The notes under the pieces: model-generated
What the model was told of the DNA's origin: nothing
Database searches by the model: none
What the model saw: the letters and a program-made list of their open reading frames with translations, nothing else
NCBI RefSeq assembly: GCF_024703995.1
Contig: NZ_JAMXQV010000024.1
Coordinates: forward strand, 62,001-126,000
Length of the DNA: 64,000 nt
From: Amycolatopsis iheyensis
GTDB taxonomy: Bacteria; Actinomycetota; Actinomycetes; Mycobacteriales; Pseudonocardiaceae
Direction: 5' to 3'
Made by a program: the position numbers and the translations under genes
Shown: positions 58,592 to 64,000 of the stretch, one piece after another
Position numbering within the stretch: the stretch's first letter is position 1
How the letters are laid out: each line of letters begins with the position of its first letter

Positions 58592-59304
58592 CCAGACCGA
58601 ATCCGGACCCGCGTCCGCAGCACGAGCGCGTCGCCGCCGAGCTGCGCGCACGCATCCTCGACGGCTCCCTGGCCCCCAGAGCCCGGCTGCCTTCGGTCAC
58701 CCAGCTCGTCGCCGAGTTCGAGACCGCCAACGCCACCGTCCAGCGCGCGCTGGACCTGCTCAAGGCCGAAGGTCTCGTGCGCAGCCGCCCGGGCGCCGGC
58801 GTCTTCGTCCACGACGAGCCCCCGTTCGTCGTCGACGCCGCGGCTTACCTTCCCGTCACCCCCGACGGCTTCGAGTACCGGTTGCTCGACGTCGCCGCGG
58901 CCACCCCGCCGCCCGACGTCGCCGAGCTCCTGCAGGCCGAGCAGGCGATCCTGCGACGCCGCCTGATGCTCCACAACGGACACCCGGTGGAGCTCTCGGC
59001 CAGCTACTACCCGCACGACATCGCCGCTGGCACGCCGCTGGCCCGCAAGCGACGCATCCCCGGCGGCGCCCCGCGGCTGCTCACCGAGCTCGGCCACCCG
59101 CAGGACGTCGCCTTCGTCGACCGCATCGCGGTCCGGCCGCCCACAACCGCCGAGGTCGAGAAACTGCAGCTGCCCCACGGCGCCAGCGTCATCCGCCAGC
59201 TGCGGCTGATCCGCGACACCGGCGGATCCCCGGTGGAAGTCACGGTGATGCTGAAGGGGTCACACCGCCACCAACTGCGCTACACCATTGCCGGCGGCAG
59301 CTAA
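58588..59304 (+). CDS. GntR/HutC-family regulator
   Basis: A 238-residue regulator from GTG 58588. The N-terminus is a GntR winged helix (VAAELRARILDGSLAPRARL, then FETANATVQRALDLLKAEGL, then RPGAGVFV), followed by a UTRA domain (ILRRRLMLHNGHPVELSASY, LTELGHPQDVAFVDRI). It is very likely the repressor of the divergent radical SAM operon. The UTRA part is about as diverged from the neighbour's as typical family members are, so the pair is not a very recent duplication. Confidence 0.88.
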   Translation: MTRPNPDPRPQHERVAAELRARILDGSLAPRARLPSVTQLVAEFETANATVQRALDLLKAEGLVRSRPGAGVFVHDEPPFVVDAAAYLPVTPDGFEYRLLDVAAATPPPDVAELLQAEQAILRRRLMLHNGHPVELSASYYPHDIAAGTPLARKRRIPGGAPRLLTELGHPQDVAFVDRIAVRPPTTAEVEKLQLPHGASVIRQLRLIRDTGGSPVEVTVMLKGSHRHQLRYTIAGGS

Positions 59305-59639
59305 GCGGCGCCAGGCTTCCATTCGCGGGAACCTGCAACTCGCCGGGTTACCTGCAGTCGCACCGACACAGTCCCGGCCTGACTGACGTCGCACTCGGAG
59401 CGACGCCAGCCGGATCGGGGTACCCACCCACCCATCCCGAGCTGGTCTCGGGCGCCGCGATCATGCCCTATCGATGATGAAGCCGCCGAGATCATCCACG
59501 AACGCGACTTCAAGACCGGCTCCTGGTCGCCCGTCCCGCCGTAAGGTTCAACCTTGCGCCGCCAAGAACGCTTCGCGTGCCCCTCCTGCGCGTCGAGCTG
59601 CCGCAAGCGGCCCTTGTCGCCGCGCGGCCGTGCCGACTC
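59305..59639. other. Degenerate intergenic stretch
   Basis: A plus-strand fragment around 59475-59545 (DDEAAEIIHERDFKTGSWSP) looks like the end of an unidentified protein, but no start is visible. Together with the DnaE2 remnant this suggests decayed sequence. Confidence 0.35.
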
Positions 59640-60300
59640 ACCCGGCCGGCGGCCGCGCCCGGCCCGCGCTGCACGAGGGCCTGGCGGACGGAGCCTTTGC
59701 GGCAGCCGGTGAGCACCTGCACGTGTCCGGCCAGCTCGTCGACGACCTCGTCGACGTCGTAGACCGGGCGGCCCTTCTCCTCGCCGGCGAGCTGGGCGTG
59801 GGAGATGACCCGGCACAGCCGCCGGTAGCCCTCGATCTCGCGCGCAAGCACTAGCAGGTGCGTGCCCTCCGGGTCCGGGACGCCGGCCTGCGGCGCGGAC
59901 AGCCCGAGACTCAGCTCCGCGCCGTAGCCTGCGCGCACGCCGAGCTCGCGCGCGGCGACGGCGAAGCGGACCGCGCCGTACATGCCGTCATGGTCGGTCA
60001 GCATGATCGCCTCGAGCCCGAGCCGGGCAGCCTCCTCGACCAAGGTCTCGGGCGAGGACACGCCGTCGAGGAAGCTGAAGTAGCTGTGCGCGTGCAGCTC
60101 GGCGTACGGGCGGCGGTGCTCGCCGGCGCCGTCGTCGCGGCTGCGTCGCACCGGCACGTCCGCTGGTGCGCGGTAGCCGTCGCGCTTACGTGACCAGGCC
60201 GCCGTCGCCCTGCACCGGGGGCCGGCCGGACGCGATCCTCTCCAGCTCGGACCACGGGGTCCCCGCACCGCCGTTGAACCTGGACACCACGAACTCCCAC
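59640..60300 (-). pseudogene. Truncated error-prone DNA polymerase (DnaE2-like), N-terminus only
   Basis: Around 60300-60190 the minus strand reads FNGGAGTPWSELERIASGRP, the family's N-terminal signature, then stops (TAA). Shifted by a base, it continues as the PHP domain: AELHAHSYFSFLDGVSSPET, LGLEAIMLTDHDGMYGAVRF, then LVLAREIEGYRRLCRVIS and VLTGCRKGSVRQALVQRGP. Homology ends near 59640, leaving about 200 of more than 1,000 residues and no polymerase domain. It cannot be functional. Confidence 0.78.
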
Positions 60301-60534
60301 ACGCCACGAGCACCGCGGGGAAGGCGGTAGCCACACCGTCACAACCTGTTCGAACACTTGTTCCATAGGTGGCGTCATCATGCGACCGACCAGCAGCTAC
60401 AGTCAAATCGAGGTGACGCTGGTAACCGCAGGTGAAAGCGCCGCCGTGGGGTGTGGAGATGCGTGATAGAACGTGCTCTGGGTGGTTGACTACACAACGA
60501 GGTCATTAGGCCGAACGATGGATTGTGAGGACGC

Positions 60535-60732
60535 GTGGCGGAGGAGCCGGACCTGACCGGAGCGACGATCTACGAGGTCGCCGACCGGCCGTCAATTGGC
60601 GGCGGGCGCTGCTACGCCTTGCCCGATGACACTACCTACTTCCAGCCAGCCGGTAGGCAGCTGCGCCAGTCGTTGATCACAGCGCACACGCTCCGTGACC
60701 GACCTACCTGGGTCGAGGTCGCTGATCATTGA
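60535..60732 (+). CDS. Small hypothetical protein
   Basis: A 65-residue acidic protein from GTG 60535 (GTGGCGGAGGAG...). It contains ATIYEVADRPSIGGGRCYAL and TYFQPAGRQLRQSLI; no known motif. Codon use is good. Unknown function. Confidence 0.45.
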   Translation: MAEEPDLTGATIYEVADRPSIGGGRCYALPDDTTYFQPAGRQLRQSLITAHTLRDRPTWVEVADH

Positions 60733-60869
60733 CGCACTCTCCGCCCGCGGCGTTGTACGGGCGGGGAGTGCGCCGTCAGTGGTTCCGGCATGCGATCGGG
60801 GGACCACCGCCTTGCTTGCTTGGCGACCATGCGCTGCCTGACCTGGGCCTCATCGTGGGTGGGTGCACG

Positions 60870-61316
60870 ATGGGTGTCATGGGGCGCGAGACCAGTGACG
60901 AAGCCTACGTCCTCGACTTGTGCGATGAGATTCTGGGCGAAGCCGGGCAGCGACAGGCGCGCTTCGGCTGGCTGGTCGGCGATCCGGGCCGCAACGGCCG
61001 CGGCCGCCGACTGCCTGTAGACAGCTACTGGAAACACCTGAAACTCGTGGTGGAGTACCGGGAGATCCAGCATGACCGCCCAGTCCGCCACTTCGACAAG
61101 CCCGACCGGCTCACCATCAGCGGCGTCCACCGCGGCCGGCAACGCGCGCTCTACGACCAGCGCCGCGACGACCAGATTCCCGCCCATGGACTGCGGCTCG
61201 TGATCATCAAACCAGCACACCTGGCTGCCGATGGACGAGGCCGACTGCGCAGAGACCGACCAGCTGATCTGCGATCGCTACGAAGCGTGCTTGAGAACCC
61301 TTCTGGTGACCGGTAG
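60870..61316 (+). CDS. VSR/REase-like nuclease-fold protein
   Basis: A 148-residue protein; ATG 60870 or 60879 is possible, and upstream codons look non-coding. The core, ARFGWLVGDPGRNGRGRRLP then VDSYWKHLKLVVEYREIQHD, has the D-x(8-11)-ExQ pattern of a PD-(D/E)xK-like nuclease, followed by PDRLTISGVHRGRQRALYDQ and a final HGLRLVIIKP strand. Similar unnamed proteins are common in actinobacteria. No methyltransferase partner is near, so a DNA-repair (VSR-like) or defence role is open. Confidence 0.65.
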   Translation: MGVMGRETSDEAYVLDLCDEILGEAGQRQARFGWLVGDPGRNGRGRRLPVDSYWKHLKLVVEYREIQHDRPVRHFDKPDRLTISGVHRGRQRALYDQRRDDQIPAHGLRLVIIKPAHLAADGRGRLRRDRPADLRSLRSVLENPSGDR

Positions 61317-61389
61317 CCGGTCCCTGCCGCGCGGGACCACCTGGAGATCAAGCAACTGTCACAGGCTCGATTCGGCGCGGAGTGATCGG

Positions 61390-62561
61390 TCACTGGGCCG
61401 CCGGCGGCGACACGGTGGCCGCTTCGGCCGACGGCTCGGTGAGGCCCAGCACGTCCAGCCGGCCGGCGATGCCGTTCTCGTTGCGACCAAACTCAACCAC
61501 CAGCTCCGCCAGGGTCGCGCCGTCGCGATGGCGATCGGCCAGCCGCTGTTCCTCCGCCGGCGTCCAGCGCTTGTGCGAGTTGGGATGAACCCGCCGCAGG
61601 TCTTCGACGGTGTAGGCCGGCGCTGGCCTGGGCGCGGCGCGCTCGCCGACGAGGTCGACCGGGAACGGGGCCAGCCCCAGCTTGAACAGCCGCCACCGGA
61701 TCGCGGTCTCCGTCCGGCCGGTGCGTGCCTGGATCTGATCCGGGTCAGGCGTGCGTAGTCCATCCTCGTCAGCTCATCGTCATCCGCGGTGCTCCAGGTG
61801 CCGGCCTTCGGCTCCGGCGGGAGTGGCTCGGGGTTGGTGGCCATCTCGTGCAGCCTGGCCAGCATCGTGATGCAGTCGCCGAGCGCGCGGTGCTCACCGT
61901 CGAGCCGGTGACGCCGGTAGCCCGAGCCGTCCGGTGCGGGCTCGCCGACCCACTCCGCGTGCCGCGCCATCGCGTCGTCCCATCGGGCCGGCACCCAGTC
62001 GGTCTCCGCGGCCCTGCTCCAGCTCGGCAGCAGCCGGTTTGCCTCGGCGGTGAGCAGCTCCCGGTCGAACGCGGTCTTCCAGCACACGACCCGCTTTCCC
62101 GAGAGCAACTCCACCAGTTCGTCGTGCACGTCGGCGAACATCGGCACCCCCGGCGCGGACACCATCTCGGCGGTGATGCCGTGCTTGGCGGCCGCCTCCG
62201 CAACGATCGGCTCGCCTTCGGGGTTCACCAGGGACTCCAGCAACACTTCCCCGGTCGGGGATACCACCGCGATCTCGAGTACGCGGCCGTCGAAGTCGGT
62301 GGACTCGGTGTCCAGCAGCACAGTGTTCGGGTCGTCGAGGACCTCCTGCGCCCACAACGCAGCCCGCTGCCGGTCGACCGCGCGCCGGTCGAACTTCTCT
62401 ACGAACTCATCGTCGCGGAACCGGGCATCGAACAGTTCAACCAGCACGTAGCCGTCCGGCCGGCGGGGATCCCCCGCTCGGCGCCCGGCGACGCGCAGCT
62501 GCTGGTTCGTCATCAGGTACTCGGGTACCTCGTCGCGGCGGAACACCGGGACATCGGCCAT
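61390..62561 (-). pseudogene. DEDDh exonuclease with frameshift before C-terminal domain
   Basis: From ATG 62561 (GGAGGAGG upstream) the first 270 residues give a DnaQ-like 3'-5' exonuclease: exo I LLDTESTDFDGRVLEIA, exo II VCWKTAFDRELL, exo III HRALGDC. Near 61745 the frame must shift by one to continue into IQARTGRTETAIRWRLFKLG and RWTPAEEQRLADRHRDGATL, a SANT/HTH-like C-terminal domain that ends at 61390. Read straight through, the C-terminus is Arg/Ser-rich nonsense. The exonuclease domain itself is intact and may still work. Confidence 0.72.
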
Positions 62562-62564
62562 CAA

Positions 62565-63289
62565 CGCGCCTCCTCCGCATCAGAATCTTGACTCTTCGTA
62601 TACACGACCGCACCGACAGTTTCTGCGGCGGCGTAAGACCGAGGACGTGCCGGCGTGAGCGTGAGCGCGAGGGCGTTGCGCCTGCCCTTCCCGGAGCTCG
62701 CGCGATTCGAGGCGGTGCGGTACACGGAGAAACCTGTTGAGGTCCGGACTGTCGAGTCGAGGACCTGGCCTTCGGAGTCCTCGGCCTCCAGCGAACAGGG
62801 CGATCGGCGCCAAGCCGAGCCGAGTCAGGGCGTGGTGGTCGAGCCGCGGGTGTCGCCAGTGCCGGCGGCAACGCCCGCCGCTACGCCAACTCCGTCCAAG
62901 CGGTACTCGCGTGGCCGCATCGCGGGAGAACCGGCCCGCACGGTGGCGTTCGGCGAACGCCTCCAGAAGCCGCCGCTCGAACCGGACCGGCAACCCCAGC
63001 CGGGCCCAGCCCAAGCCGATCATACAAAGGGTGACATAACGACGACGGAAAGCGACCGCGTGCGCTGGACGCCTGAGAAAGCCGCGAAAAGGTCGCCCGA
63101 AGGCCATCGCGTAGGGCCGGAACATCTAATTGGCGGTGCCTCGGGCCCAGCACCATGATCCGCGTACCATGGCCTGCCACCTGGTCTACCAGGCGACATG
63201 CCACTGGTCTCCCAGACTGGCACCCGGCAGGCCACCAATGCGGAACGCGGACGTTTGGTGACGCTGGCAGCCAGGCCTACTGTTGCCGC
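62565..63289. other. No supported gene
   Basis: Frames are open on both strands (for example 62655-63158 plus, 62580-63125 minus) but all are Arg/Pro-rich, lack a good start site and match no known pattern. It contains the upstream region of the partial gene at the right edge. Confidence 0.5.
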
Positions 63290-64000
63290 ATGGCTACGAC
63301 ATCGTTCCTCGACCCATTCGAGGGCATTGAAGATGCGCCGGAACCCACTCCGGCCGAGACGCGCACCGCCCTCCTGCAGCAGGCGCGGCGCGGCTACGTT
63401 CCCCTCCGCAAGGAGTTCGTCCAGAAGCGTCGAGGGGAGCACGACGAACCCCGAGGGTCGGTCCTGGGGAGCATCGTCCACAGCCGGCAGCAACGAGGGC
63501 TGGATGCGTTCCTGCTGATGCACGCGCTCCACCCGGTCACCCGCGACGACCCTCTGGACGTCAAGACCTGGGCGCGGATCCTGTCCGTCGGGAACCGCTG
63601 TACCCCGAACGCCGCCAGCAAGACCTTCTCGGTCCTCGAGGAGATGAACCTGCTGACCCGGGAGCAGGACGGGCGCCGAACCCTGATCAGCCCGCTCAAC
63701 GAGACCGGTGATGGAACCCCCTGGGCGCGCGCCGGTGAAGACTCCGAGGAGGACGGGCCTGGCTTCTTCGTCGTCCCCCACGAGTACTGGACTAGCGGCT
63801 TGAGCGAGAAACTCACCTTGCCCGGCAAGGCGATGTTCCTGGTCCTTCTCCACGACACCCAGACTCCCACCACCCCCACCTTCAGCGTCGCCCTCGAACG
63901 GATGGCCAAGTGGTACGGGATCAGCGAGCGCACCGCCGAGCGCGGATACCGCGAGCTCGACCAGGCGGGAGTACTCATTCAACGCCCTGTGAAGGTCCTC
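63290..64000 (+). CDS. Partial winged-helix protein running off the right edge
   Basis: From ATG 63290 the frame stays open to the window end (237 codons). It begins MATTSFLDPFEGIEDAPEPT. Residues about 75-125 resemble a winged helix (TWARILSVGNRCTPNAASKT, then FSVLEEMNLLTREQDGRRTL), and about 205-235 another (MAKWYGISERTAERGYRELD). Two winged-helix units with this spacing resemble plasmid/phage replication or regulatory proteins of actinobacteria. The C-terminus is missing, so the family is not certain. Confidence 0.65.
   Translation, partial: MATTSFLDPFEGIEDAPEPTPAETRTALLQQARRGYVPLRKEFVQKRRGEHDEPRGSVLGSIVHSRQQRGLDAFLLMHALHPVTRDDPLDVKTWARILSVGNRCTPNAASKTFSVLEEMNLLTREQDGRRTLISPLNETGDGTPWARAGEDSEEDGPGFFVVPHEYWTSGLSEKLTLPGKAMFLVLLHDTQTPTTPTFSVALERMAKWYGISERTAERGYRELDQAGVLIQRPVKVL

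Noticed and set aside
62580..63204. Competing frames on both strands
   Set aside because: None has a start site, domain or consistent codon bias.
1..64000. CRISPR arrays, insertion sequences and rRNA genes
   Set aside because: I saw no regularly spaced palindromic repeat array with unique spacers, no transposase with terminal repeats and no rRNA sequence.

Overview
The window is very GC-rich double-stranded DNA with actinobacterial coding habits: GTG starts, ATGA/GTGA/TGATG overlaps and strong third-position GC. A complete 'conservon' (sensor kinase, roadblock/LC7, DUF742, GTPase, P450), DUF574 methyltransferases, XRE, LuxR and GntR/UTRA regulators and an FATA-type conjugation system all point to a filamentous actinomycete, probably order Pseudonocardiales (Amycolatopsis/Saccharothrix-like). 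The genus cannot be fixed from sequence alone.

Region 1 (1-23.6 kb) is most of an integrative conjugative element. The leftward operon 15068->3238 encodes a sigma-region-4-like regulator, a pilin-like protein, a TrbL/VirB6-like channel protein, PrgI, a VirB4 ATPase, a VirD4-type coupling protein, a Replic_Relax protein and a secreted lytic-transglycosylase/NlpC-P60 muralytic enzyme. Upstream of it lie five 10-mers repeated at exactly 11-bp steps and a long inverted repeat. A rightward operon (15585-23504) encodes an MTase-like protein, a DNA methyltransferase, a zinc-ribbon protein, a C5-cytosine methyltransferase broken over three frames with a G16 tract, a recombinase-domain protein without catalytic domain, a PAPS-reductase-like protein, an excisionase and a tyrosine integrase. 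The integrase ends 87 bp from the 3' end of a tRNA-Lys(UUU) gene, the evident attachment site. The other end of the element lies left of the window.

Region 2 (23.7-37.7 kb) is chromosomal and mostly on the minus strand: a decayed FxLD-type methyltransferase remnant beside the tRNA, a PCMT-like methyltransferase, an NB-ARC/TPR ATPase, three DUF574 SAM-methyltransferases, a zinc-ribbon HTH regulator, a secreted trypsin-like protease and the conservon, whose P450 lacks ExxR as CYP157 enzymes do. Region 3 (37.7-52.6 kb) is regulatory and accessory: a gene-poor 1.5 kb, a second P450, a large LuxR (LAL-type) regulator preceded by a stub copying its own N-terminus, an XRE regulator with a clear palindromic operator, an HTH-PRTase-like protein paired with an inositol-monophosphatase-like enzyme, and a four-gene unknown operon divergent from an HTH-sensor/PP2C-like pair.

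Region 4 (52.8-59.3 kb) is the best candidate for an undescribed system. Six tightly overlapping leftward genes (radical SAM, MazG-like, phosphotransferase-like, HPr-kinase-like, nucleotidyltransferase, NUDIX) face two rightward genes (a UTRA domain with no DNA-binding domain, and a complete GntR/UTRA regulator). A perfect 16-bp palindrome lies between them. Region 5 (59.3-64 kb) is a graveyard with a few live genes: a truncated DnaE2 PHP domain, a small unknown protein, a VSR/REase-like nuclease, a DEDDh exonuclease with a frameshift, and a partial DNA-binding protein running off the right edge.
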